Source: Actinomycetes bacterium
Lineage (GTDB): Bacteria; Actinomycetota; Actinomycetes; Streptosporangiales; Streptosporangiaceae
NCBI GenBank assembly: GCA_023425615.1
Contig: JAFACJ010000591.1
Span: 1-5,426, forward strand
DNA: 5,426 bases
Direction of reading: 5' to 3'
The stretch's first letter is position 1; every line of letters starts with the position of its first letter. A program made the translations under genes and the position numbers. Positions 1-5,426 of this stretch are shown here, in pieces. A model generated the notes under the pieces. It made no database searches, was not told where the DNA came from, and saw only the letters and a program-made list of their open reading frames with translations.

Positions 1-942
1 GTGCAGAGCCGCCAGGCCGACTTCCCCGCCTGGAAGTGGGAGAACGGCATCAACTCCGAGGGCAAGCTGTTCGCCCTGGGCACCGACGTCGGCGGCATGA
101 GCGTGTGCTACCGCAAGGACCTGTTCGAGAAGGCGGGCCTGCCCACCGACCGCGAGGAGGTCGGCAAGCTGTGGCCGACCTGGGCCGACTACGTCTCCAC
201 CGGCCAGAAGTTCCAGGCGAAGGCGCCGGCCACCAAGTTCGTGGACGGCCTGCCCACGATCTTCAACGCCGTCCTGTGCCAGGAGGCGCCCAAGAACGGC
301 AACGCCACCTACTTCGACGCGTCCAACAAGTACATCGCCGACACCAACCCGGCGGTCAAGACCGCGTTCGACCTGGTCACCAAGCTGAACGACGACAAGC
401 TGTCGGCGGGCCTGAAGAACTTCACGCCGCAGTGGCAGACCGGCTTCAAGAAGGACTCCTTCGCCACCATGGCCTGCCCGGCCTGGATGCTCGGCGTCAT
501 CAAGGAGAACTCCGGTGACGCCTACGACGACAAGTGGGACGTCGCGGCGGTGCCCGGCGGCGGCGGCAACTGGGGCGGCTCGTTCCTGGCCGTGCCCAAG
601 CAGTCCAAGCACCCCAAGGAGGCGGCGGAGCTCGCCAAGTTCCTGACCAGCCCCGAGTCGCAGATCACCGCGTTCAAGGCGGTCAACGCCCTGCCGACCT
701 CGCCGCAGGCGCTGGCCGACCCGCAGGTCGCCGACGCCAAGAACGACTACTTCAACGACGCCCCCGTCGGCCAGATCTTCGCCAAGACCGCGACCTCGCT
801 GCAGCCCGTGCAGCTCGGCATCAAGAACGTCGATGTCCGTACCGTGTTCGAGGATGTCCTGATCGCTCTGGGCCAGGGCAAGCTGAACGGCGCCGACGCC
901 TGGAAGAAGGCGATCGAGGACGGCCGGGACAAGGCTGAATAA
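1..942 (+). CDS. Sugar ABC transporter substrate-binding protein (family 1, CebE-like), 5'-truncated by window edge
   Basis: This is the C-terminal 313 residues of an extracellular solute-binding protein that would capture an oligosaccharide outside the membrane and deliver it to the permease pair downstream. The reading frame is open at base 1, and the GTG there is read here as an internal Val codon, not a start. Family members are usually about 420-450 residues, so the lipoprotein signal peptide and roughly the first 110-130 residues lie upstream. Visible family landmarks are LGTDVGGMSVCYR (about 26-38), the segment FTPQWQTGF (141-149), ATMACPAWMLG (155-165), the glycine-rich PGGGGNWGGSFLAVPK (185-200), the helix HPKEAAELAKFLTSPESQ (204-221), and a C-terminal RTVFEDVLIALGQGKL segment. 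Trp145 and Trp191 are candidates for sugar stacking, by inference. It ends in TAA, 69 bp before the first permease. Cellobiose or cello-oligosaccharide specificity is inferred only from the neighbouring GH1 enzyme and repressor. Confidence 0.93.
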   Translation: MQSRQADFPAWKWENGINSEGKLFALGTDVGGMSVCYRKDLFEKAGLPTDREEVGKLWPTWADYVSTGQKFQAKAPATKFVDGLPTIFNAVLCQEAPKNGNATYFDASNKYIADTNPAVKTAFDLVTKLNDDKLSAGLKNFTPQWQTGFKKDSFATMACPAWMLGVIKENSGDAYDDKWDVAAVPGGGGNWGGSFLAVPKQSKHPKEAAELAKFLTSPESQITAFKAVNALPTSPQALADPQVADAKNDYFNDAPVGQIFAKTATSLQPVQLGIKNVDVRTVFEDVLIALGQGKLNGADAWKKAIEDGRDKAE

Positions 943-958
943 GCCCGCTGACCGACCT

Positions 959-990
959 GGGCGGCGCCGCGCGCGCCCGCGGCGCCGCCC
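959..990 (+). repeat. Perfect 13-bp inverted repeat (stem-loop) between binding-protein and permease genes
   Basis: The left arm 959-971 (GGGCGGCGCCGCG) is exactly complementary to the right arm 978-990 (CGCGGCGCCGCCC), leaving a 6-nt loop at 972-977. All 13 pairs are G-C or C-G. The stem begins 17 nt after the stop of the binding-protein gene and ends 21 nt before the first permease ATG. No T-run follows (the next bases are CCGTCCCGAAAGG), so it is not a standard intrinsic terminator. A likely role is to protect the 3' end of the binding-protein mRNA or to cause partial termination, giving more binding protein than permease. This is known for other importer operons such as malE-malF of E. 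coli; its function here is inference. Confidence 0.72.
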
Positions 991-997
991 CCGTCCC

Positions 998-1003
998 GAA
1001 AGG
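998..1003 (+). promoter_or_regulatory. Ribosome binding site of the first permease gene
   Basis: GAAAGG lies 8 nt upstream of ATG 1012, immediately after the intergenic stem-loop. It supports ATG 1012 as the start and leaves the site outside the hairpin, so the stem need not block initiation. Confidence 0.6.
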
Positions 1004-1011
1004 CAACCCCC

Positions 1012-1962
1012 ATGCTCGACGTGCGCAAGCGCTCCGGCACTCCGCCCGCGCCGGCGGAGGTGAAGGAGACCTCACGGTCCCGGTGGGTCACCTGGTTCGA
1101 CCTCAAAGCCTCCCCGTACTTCCTGGTCTCCCCCTACTTCCTCCTCTTCGCGATCTTCGGTCTGTTCCCGCTGCTGTTCAACCTCTGGGTGTCCCTGCAC
1201 GACTGGGAGCTGGCGGGGGACAGGAAGTGGGTCGGCTTCGAGAACTACACCAACCTGGTCCAGGACGCCGACTTCTGGAACTCGGTCGTCAATACCTTCG
1301 GCATGTTCGTCCTGGCCACCGTCCCGCAGCTCATCCTCGCGCTGATGCTGGCCAACGCGCTCAACAAGCGGATGCGCTTCCGGCTGCTGTACCGGATGGG
1401 CGTCCTGGTCCCGATGGTCACCTCCATCGTCGCCGTGGCCGTCGTCTTCGGCCAGCTCTTCGCCCGCGACTACGGCTTCGTCAACTGGCTGCTGCACAAG
1501 GACGGCCTGGACTGGACCGCGGACAAGTGGAGCTCCTGGACCGCCATCTCCGTCATGGTCGACTGGCGCTGGACCGGCTACAACTCCCTGATCTACCTGG
1601 CGGCGATGCAGGCGATCCCGCGCGACCTGTACGAGGCGGCCTCGATCGACGGGGCGTCCCCGCGCCGGCAGTTCTGGCAGATCACCATCCCCATGGTGAA
1701 ACCCGCGATCGTCTTCACCACGATCACCTCCACCATCGGCGGCCTGTCCCTGTTCACCGAACCGGTGATGTTCGCCCAGGGCGACGTCGGAGGCGGCTCT
1801 CTCGGCCAGTTCCAGACCGTCGCCATGTACATGTACGAGAACGCGTTCCGGCACTTCGACTACGGCTACGCCGCTGCCATCGCCTGGATGCTGTTCCTGA
1901 TGATCCTGCTGGTGTCTTTCTTCAGCTTCGTCTTCACCAGGCGGATCGGGGGCTCTGAATGA
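1012..1962 (+). CDS. Sugar ABC transporter permease, MalF/CebF-type
   Basis: This 316-residue inner-membrane protein is one half of the transmembrane channel of a carbohydrate (CUT1-type) ABC importer. Hydrophobic segments are seen near residues 36-60, 92-117, 126-149, 175-198, 231-253 and 285-308, giving six membrane spans after a charged cytoplasmic N-terminus of about 30 residues. The cytoplasmic EAA loop, which docks on the ATPase, is clear: YEAASIDGASPRRQFWQITIP, with Glu208, Ala209, Ala210 and Gly214. The early LFPLLFNLWVSLHDW segment and the loop WVGFENYTNL are typical of MalF/UgpA-type permeases. Length is normal for the family. The start ATG is supported by GAAAGG 8 nt upstream. The stop overlaps the next gene's start (ATGA, 1959-1962), indicating coupled translation with the partner permease. 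Substrate identity cannot be read from the permease itself; CebF-like is a contextual label. Confidence 0.95.
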   Translation: MLDVRKRSGTPPAPAEVKETSRSRWVTWFDLKASPYFLVSPYFLLFAIFGLFPLLFNLWVSLHDWELAGDRKWVGFENYTNLVQDADFWNSVVNTFGMFVLATVPQLILALMLANALNKRMRFRLLYRMGVLVPMVTSIVAVAVVFGQLFARDYGFVNWLLHKDGLDWTADKWSSWTAISVMVDWRWTGYNSLIYLAAMQAIPRDLYEAASIDGASPRRQFWQITIPMVKPAIVFTTITSTIGGLSLFTEPVMFAQGDVGGGSLGQFQTVAMYMYENAFRHFDYGYAAAIAWMLFLMILLVSFFSFVFTRRIGGSE

Positions 1963-2780
1963 AAGCCACAGTGCTGACCCGTGCGACGCTCTTCATCACG
2001 TTCCTCCTGTCGGTCTTCCCGATCTACTGGATGTTCGTCATCGCCACCCGCTCCAACGACGTCGTCGGCATGGTGCCCCCGCCGCTGCTTCCGGGCGGGA
2101 ACCTCGGCGACAACCTGCAACGTCTGTTCGCGGCCGAGGACGCCAACTTCTCCAAGGGCCTGCTGAACTCGGCCATCGTGGCCACCACCGTGACGCTGTC
2201 GGTCGTCGTGCTGAGCAGCCTGGCCGGGTTCGCCTTCGCCAAGCTGCGTTTCCGGGGCCGCGACGGCCTGCTGCTGGTCGTGCTGCTGACCATGATGGTG
2301 CCGCTCCAGCAGATGGGCATCATCCCCCTCTACATCATGATGGTGAAGCTCGGCTGGGCCGGGGAGATCAAGGCGGTCATCCTGCCGTTCCTGGTCAACG
2401 GCTTCGGGGTGTTCCTCATGCGGCAGTACGCCGTCCAGGCCGTCCCCGACGAGCTGATCGAGGCGGCACGCGTCGACGGCTGCTCCACCCTGCGCATCTA
2501 CTGGAGCGTCGTGCTGCCGGCGCTGCGCCCGGCCATCGCGGTGCTCGCCCTGTTCACCTTCATGCAGACCTGGAACGAGTTCATCTGGCCGCTGGCCGTG
2601 CTGACGCCGTCCAACCCGACCGTCCAGCTGTCCATCTCGGCGCTGAACGGCGCGCACTTCCAGGACTACACGCTCGTGTTCACCGGTACGGCGCTGGCGA
2701 CGGTCCCGCTGATCGTCATCTTCGTTGTGTTCGGCCGCCAGATCATCGGCGGCATCATGGAAGGAGCCGTGAAGGCATGA
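1959..2780 (+). CDS. Sugar ABC transporter permease, MalG/CebG-type
   Basis: This 273-residue membrane protein is the second half of the importer's transmembrane channel and pairs with the permease encoded just upstream. Hydrophobic segments lie near residues 9-29, 70-95, 104-128, 136-155, 189-211 and 238-259. Family marks are the N-terminal FPIYWMFVIATRS, the LLNSAIVATTVT segment, VPLQQMGIIPLYIMM, and the EAA loop LIEAARVDGCSTLRIYWSVVLP with Glu168, Ala169, Ala170 and Gly174. The segment MQTWNEFIWPL (202-212) is characteristic of the MalG side. Length is typical (about 270-300). The start ATG overlaps the preceding stop by 4 bp; only a G-run (GGGGG, 1948-1952) resembles a ribosome site, so initiation probably depends largely on coupling. 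Its own stop overlaps the glucosidase start in the same way. No ATP-binding subunit is encoded in the window. Confidence 0.95.
   Translation: MKATVLTRATLFITFLLSVFPIYWMFVIATRSNDVVGMVPPPLLPGGNLGDNLQRLFAAEDANFSKGLLNSAIVATTVTLSVVVLSSLAGFAFAKLRFRGRDGLLLVVLLTMMVPLQQMGIIPLYIMMVKLGWAGEIKAVILPFLVNGFGVFLMRQYAVQAVPDELIEAARVDGCSTLRIYWSVVLPALRPAIAVLALFTFMQTWNEFIWPLAVLTPSNPTVQLSISALNGAHFQDYTLVFTGTALATVPLIVIFVVFGRQIIGGIMEGAVKA
2761..2766 (+). promoter_or_regulatory. Ribosome binding site of the beta-glucosidase gene
   Basis: AAGGAG lies inside the end of the MalG-type permease gene, 10 nt before ATG 2777. It is the best Shine-Dalgarno match in the window and fixes the glucosidase start. A second GAAGG at 2771-2775 is only 1 nt from the ATG and is too close to act as the main site. 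Confidence 0.6.
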
Positions 2781-4153
2781 CCACTCGGGGGTTTCCGGAG
2801 GGCTTCGTCTGGGGCACCGCCACCGCGGCCTACCAGATCGAAGGCTCCGTCACGGCCGACGGACGGGTCACGTCCATCTGGGACACCTTCGCCCACACTC
2901 CGGGCAGGGTGCTGAACGGCGAGAACGGCGACGTCGCCAACGACCACTACGTCAGGTACGCCGACGACGTGGCGCTGATGGCCTCGCTGGGCGTGGGCGC
3001 CTACCGGTTCTCGATCTCCTGGCCGCGCGTCGTGTCCGGCGACGGGACCGTGAACCAGCGCGGTCTCGACTTCTACCGGAGGCTGATCGACGCCCTCCTC
3101 GAAGCGGGGATCACGCCCTACGCCACCCTCTACCACTGGGACCTGCCGCAGACGCTGCAGGACGCCGGAGGCTGGCCCGCCCGCGACACCGCCTACCGCT
3201 TCGCCGACTACGCGGCGGTCGTCCACGAGGCGCTCGGCGACCGGGTCAAGCAGTGGATCACGGTGAACGAGCCGTGGTGCGCGGCGTTCCTCGGCTACGG
3301 CTCGGGCGACCACGCCCCGGGGCTGCGCGCCCCGGAACTGGCGGTCCGCGCCGCCCACCACCTGCTGCTCGCGCACGGCCTTGCCGCGCCGGTCCTGCGG
3401 GCGGGGGACGGGCTGGCCGGCGCCGCGCCGAACCTGTACGCGATCTCGGCGGCCACCGACAGCGAGGCCGACCTCGACGCCGCCCGCCGTATCGACGGGC
3501 TGCAGAACCGGTTCTTCCTCGACGCGCTCCTGCGCGGCTCCTACCCCGCGGACGTGGTCGCCGACCTCGCGCCGTTCGGGTTCGAGGAGGCCATCAAGCC
3601 CGGGGACATGGAGCTGATCGGCGGGCCGATCGACTTCCTCGGCATCAACTACTACTCGCGGCACACCGTGAGCACTGGGAGCGGCGGGGGAGTGGTGGCC
3701 ACCTCCCCGTTCGCCTCGGCCTCGCCGTGGCCGGGCGCCGAGCACGTCTCGTTCGTCAACGCGGGCCGCCCGGTGACGGACATGGGCTGGGAGGTCGACC
3801 CCGACGGGCTGCGCGAGACGCTCGTCCGTGTCGCCAAGGAGTACCCGCCGGTGCCGCTCTACATCACCGAGAACGGCGCCGCCTACGTCGACACCGTCGT
3901 GGACGGAGAGGTCGACGACCCCGAGCGCGCCGCGTACATCGAGGCGCACCTGGAGGCGTGCCATGACGCGATCGCCGACGGGGTGCCGCTGAAGGGCTAC
4001 TTCACCTGGTCGTTCATGGACAACTTCGAGTGGGGCTGGGGCTACGGCAAGCGGTTCGGCCTCGTCCACGTCGACTACGAGACGCAGAAGAGGACGCCTA
4101 AGTCCAGTGCGCGGTGGTATGGACGTGTCGCACGGCACAATGGGCTTTCGTGA
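2777..4153 (+). CDS. bglC: Glycoside hydrolase family 1 beta-glucosidase (cytoplasmic, BglC-like)
   Basis: This 458-residue enzyme is a retaining GH1 beta-glucosidase that would cleave imported cellobiose or related beta-glucosides to glucose in the cytoplasm; no signal peptide is visible. The N-terminus FPEGFVWGTATAAYQIEG matches the GH1 signature, with Gln20 as a glycone-binding residue. Other active-site elements are YHWDLPQ with His120 and Trp121, TVNEPW with Asn164 and acid/base Glu165, NYYSRH with Asn291 and Tyr293, YITENGAAY with nucleophile Glu365, and WSFMDNFEWGWGY with Trp411, Glu418 and Trp419. All expected catalytic and glycone-binding residues are present, and the length is normal (about 440-480), so it should be active. 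The gene starts inside the permease stop (ATGA, 2777-2780) with AAGGAG upstream, and ends inside the repressor start (GTGA, 4150-4153). The symbol follows the CebEFG-BglC arrangement. Activity on other beta-glycosides (gentiobiose, laminaribiose, aryl-glucosides) is possible. Confidence 0.96.
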   Translation: MTTRGFPEGFVWGTATAAYQIEGSVTADGRVTSIWDTFAHTPGRVLNGENGDVANDHYVRYADDVALMASLGVGAYRFSISWPRVVSGDGTVNQRGLDFYRRLIDALLEAGITPYATLYHWDLPQTLQDAGGWPARDTAYRFADYAAVVHEALGDRVKQWITVNEPWCAAFLGYGSGDHAPGLRAPELAVRAAHHLLLAHGLAAPVLRAGDGLAGAAPNLYAISAATDSEADLDAARRIDGLQNRFFLDALLRGSYPADVVADLAPFGFEEAIKPGDMELIGGPIDFLGINYYSRHTVSTGSGGGVVATSPFASASPWPGAEHVSFVNAGRPVTDMGWEVDPDGLRETLVRVAKEYPPVPLYITENGAAYVDTVVDGEVDDPERAAYIEAHLEACHDAIADGVPLKGYFTWSFMDNFEWGWGYGKRFGLVHVDYETQKRTPKSSARWYGRVARHNGLS

Positions 4154-5145
4154 CTGAACAGCGTCCGACTCTTGAGGCGGTCGCCGCGCGTGCCGGTGTG
4201 GGGCGCGGCACCGTCTCTCGGGTCATCAACGGCTCGCCCAAGGTCAGCGAACGGGCACGAGAGGCGGTGCTGAAGGCGATCGAGGAACTGGGCTACGTGC
4301 CCAACCCCGCGGCCCGGACGCTGGTGACGCGGCGGACCGACACCGTCGCCCTCGTCGTCTCGGAGTCCGAGGAGCGGGTCTGGGGCGAGCCGTTCTTCGC
4401 CGGGATCATCCGCGGCATCAGCGCCGGTCTCGCCGAGACCGGACTCCAGCTGCTGCTGGCGATGGCGCAGACCCCCGCCGACCACGAGCGGCTCGAGCGC
4501 TACCTGACCGGCCACCATGTGGACGGGGCGCTGCTGCTGTCGCTGCACGGCGACGATCCGCTGCCCCGCCGCCTGGAGGAGCGCGGGCTGCCCGCGGTGA
4601 CGGCGGGCCCGCCGCCCGGCGGAGCCCCCGCCGCCTATGTCGACGCCGACAACCGCGGCGGCGCCAGGCAGGCGGTCCAGCACCTCATCGAACGAGGCAG
4701 GCGGCGCATCGCCTCGATCAGCGGCCCGCAGGACATGCAGGTGGGCGTGGACCGGCTCCTGGGCTACCGCGAGCTCAACCCGGGGCCCGACCTGGTCGTC
4801 CAGGGCGACTTCTCCGAGGAGAGCGGCGCGGTGGCGATGCGCGAGCTGCTGGCGCGCGCCCCCGACCTCGACGCCGTCTACGCCGCCTCCGACCCGATGG
4901 CGATCGGCGCGATGCACGTGCTGCGCACGTCGGGCCGCGCCATCCCCGGCGACGTGGCGGTGGTCGGCTTCGACGACTCACGCATGGCGCCCCACACCGA
5001 TCCGCCCCTGACCTCCGTCCACCAGCCGGTCGAGAAGATGGGCCGCGCCATGGCCGAACTCCTCGTCTCCCGCATCCAGGGCGCGGCACCGGAGGCGACG
5101 GCCGTCATCCTTGACACCCACCTGGTGGTCCGCGAGTCCAGCTGA
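4150..5145 (+). CDS. celR: LacI-family transcriptional repressor, CebR/CelR-like
   Basis: This 331-residue protein is a LacI/GalR-type repressor that probably controls the upstream operon and is released by the imported sugar. The helix-turn-helix is PTLEAVAARAGVGRGTVSRVINGS (6-29). The hinge YVPNPAARTLVTRRT (49-63) carries Leu58, equivalent to the minor-groove leucine of LacI. A periplasmic-binding-protein-like sensor domain follows, with VDADNRGG, RRRIASISGPQDM and DAVYAASDPMAIGAMHVLR. The helix and hinge closely resemble Thermobifida fusca CelR and Streptomyces CebR as I recall them. GTG 4150 is preferred to the in-frame ATG 4114: family members begin a few residues before PTLE, and GTG gives a GTGA overlap with the glucosidase stop, whereas ATG adds 12 atypical residues read from glucosidase codons. 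The ribosome site is weak (GGG at 4142-4144). The stretch 205-217 (GYRELNPGPDLVV) appears about six residues shorter than usual. The symbol is by resemblance only. Confidence 0.93.
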   Translation: MTEQRPTLEAVAARAGVGRGTVSRVINGSPKVSERAREAVLKAIEELGYVPNPAARTLVTRRTDTVALVVSESEERVWGEPFFAGIIRGISAGLAETGLQLLLAMAQTPADHERLERYLTGHHVDGALLLSLHGDDPLPRRLEERGLPAVTAGPPPGGAPAAYVDADNRGGARQAVQHLIERGRRRIASISGPQDMQVGVDRLLGYRELNPGPDLVVQGDFSEESGAVAMRELLARAPDLDAVYAASDPMAIGAMHVLRTSGRAIPGDVAVVGFDDSRMAPHTDPPLTSVHQPVEKMGRAMAELLVSRIQGAAPEATAVILDTHLVVRESS

Positions 5146-5164
5146 GACGGGGCAGACTGAAGGC

Positions 5165-5426
5165 ATGTACACCGAGCGGGCGGTGGCCGGGATCCACGGC
5201 GTGCTGTGGCGCAACATCCCGCGCCCCGGCCCCTACCGGGTGCTGCCAGACGGCTGCCTCGACCTGATCTGGACGGACGGCGAGGTGATCGTCGCGGGGC
5301 CCGACACCGGCCCGTACCTGGGCGAGTCGACGGGACTGCCCTATACCGGGCTGCGGCTGGACTCCGGGGTCGGGCCGCGGGTGCTGGGCGTGCCCGCCCG
5401 CGAGCTCACCGACCGGCGGGTCGCGC
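5165..5426 (+). CDS. AraC-type helix-turn-helix regulator, N-terminal part, cut by window edge
   Basis: The frame opened by ATG 5165 stays open to the right edge, giving 87 codons. It starts MYTERAVAGIHGVLWRN and contains LPDGCLDLIWTDGEVIVAGPDTGPY (27-51), then YTGLRLDSGVGPRVLGVPARELTDRRV (60-86). This LPDGC.DL.W motif followed by AGPDT and G.R...G....LGVPA.EL.D.RV is typical of the N-terminal domain (DUF6597-like) found in actinobacterial AraC-family regulators; the C-terminal DNA-binding half would lie beyond the window. The start is 19 nt after the repressor stop. GAAGG sits only 1 nt before the ATG, and GGGG (5149-5152) is 12 nt away, so no well-spaced ribosome site is visible. The gene has no evident functional tie to sugar uptake, and family members are annotated only as generic regulators. 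It may be read through from the operon or have its own start within the repressor gene. Confidence 0.82.
   Translation, partial: MYTERAVAGIHGVLWRNIPRPGPYRVLPDGCLDLIWTDGEVIVAGPDTGPYLGESTGLPYTGLRLDSGVGPRVLGVPARELTDRRVA

Noticed and set aside
552..580. GGC-rich low-complexity run in the binding-protein gene
   Set aside because: It encodes the glycine-rich PGGGGNWGG segment normal for this binding-protein family, so it is not a separate repeat.
959..990. Intrinsic (rho-independent) terminator
   Set aside because: The stem is strong but followed by a C/G-rich stretch with no T-run, and the permeases downstream plainly belong to the same module. It is recorded as a repeat instead.
1024..1037. Possible CebR-like operator around AGCGCT at the start of the first permease gene
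   Set aside because: Only about 9 of 14 positions match the palindrome, the left half is poor (CGCA against TGGG), and it lies within coding sequence.
4102..4124. Inverted repeat GTCCA...TGGAC near the end of the glucosidase gene as a possible control site for the repressor gene
   Set aside because: Only 5 bp per arm with a 13-nt spacer inside coding sequence, which is expected by chance.
2666..4138. Long open frame on the minus strand (490 codons) opposite the glucosidase gene, and similar ones at 1072-1854, 1866-2657 and 4075-4917
   Set aside because: These are GC-bias shadows. Their translations are rich in Arg, Gly, Asp, Val and His with no recognisable domain, while the + strand frames carry full family motifs.
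4492..4505. Possible CebR-like operator in the repressor gene
   Set aside because: Again only about 9 of 14 match; it encodes conserved repressor sequence (RLERYL) and looks like chance.
5111..5139. Promoter with perfect TTGACA at 5111-5116 for the AraC-type gene
   Set aside because: At 17-bp spacing the -10 region reads GAGTCC, far from TATAAT or actinobacterial TAGRRT, and TTGACA is explained by the LDT codons of the repressor. Kept only as a remark under the AraC finding.

Overview
This window is high-GC DNA with a strong G/C bias at third codon positions. It fits an actinobacterium, probably of the Streptosporangiales or a related filamentous group; that placement rests on codon style and family resemblance only. 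Everything lies on the + strand and coding density is close to 100 percent.

From left to right the window holds: the C-terminal three quarters of a family 1 extracellular solute-binding protein (1-942, cut by the left edge); a 69-bp gap with a perfect 13-bp GC-rich inverted repeat (959-990); two sugar ABC-transporter permeases (1012-1962 and 1959-2780); a GH1 beta-glucosidase (2777-4153); a LacI-family repressor (best start GTG 4150, end 5145); and the first 87 codons of an AraC-type regulator (from 5165, cut by the right edge). Three successive junctions (permease/permease, permease/glucosidase, glucosidase/repressor) are 4-bp ATGA or GTGA overlaps, so these four genes are very probably co-transcribed and translationally coupled.

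The genes form a compact uptake and hydrolysis module. The binding protein captures an oligosaccharide outside the membrane, the permease pair imports it, and the cytoplasmic GH1 enzyme cleaves the beta-glucoside. The LacI-type protein would repress the operon until sugar binds. The layout and the repressor sequence resemble the actinobacterial cellobiose systems (cebEFG-bglC with CebR, and the Thermobifida fusca bgl/celR locus), so cellobiose or short cello-oligosaccharides are the most likely substrate. No ATPase gene is present, as expected where a shared MsiK-type ATPase energises several sugar importers.

I find no evidence of a new kind of system. The points most worth checking are the strong hairpin between the binding-protein gene and the permeases, a contraction in the repressor's effector domain, the fusion of the repressor gene into the operon by overlap, and the closely following AraC-type gene. 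No RNA gene, mobile element, CRISPR array or convincing operator was seen. The operon promoter and the start of the binding-protein gene lie outside the window.
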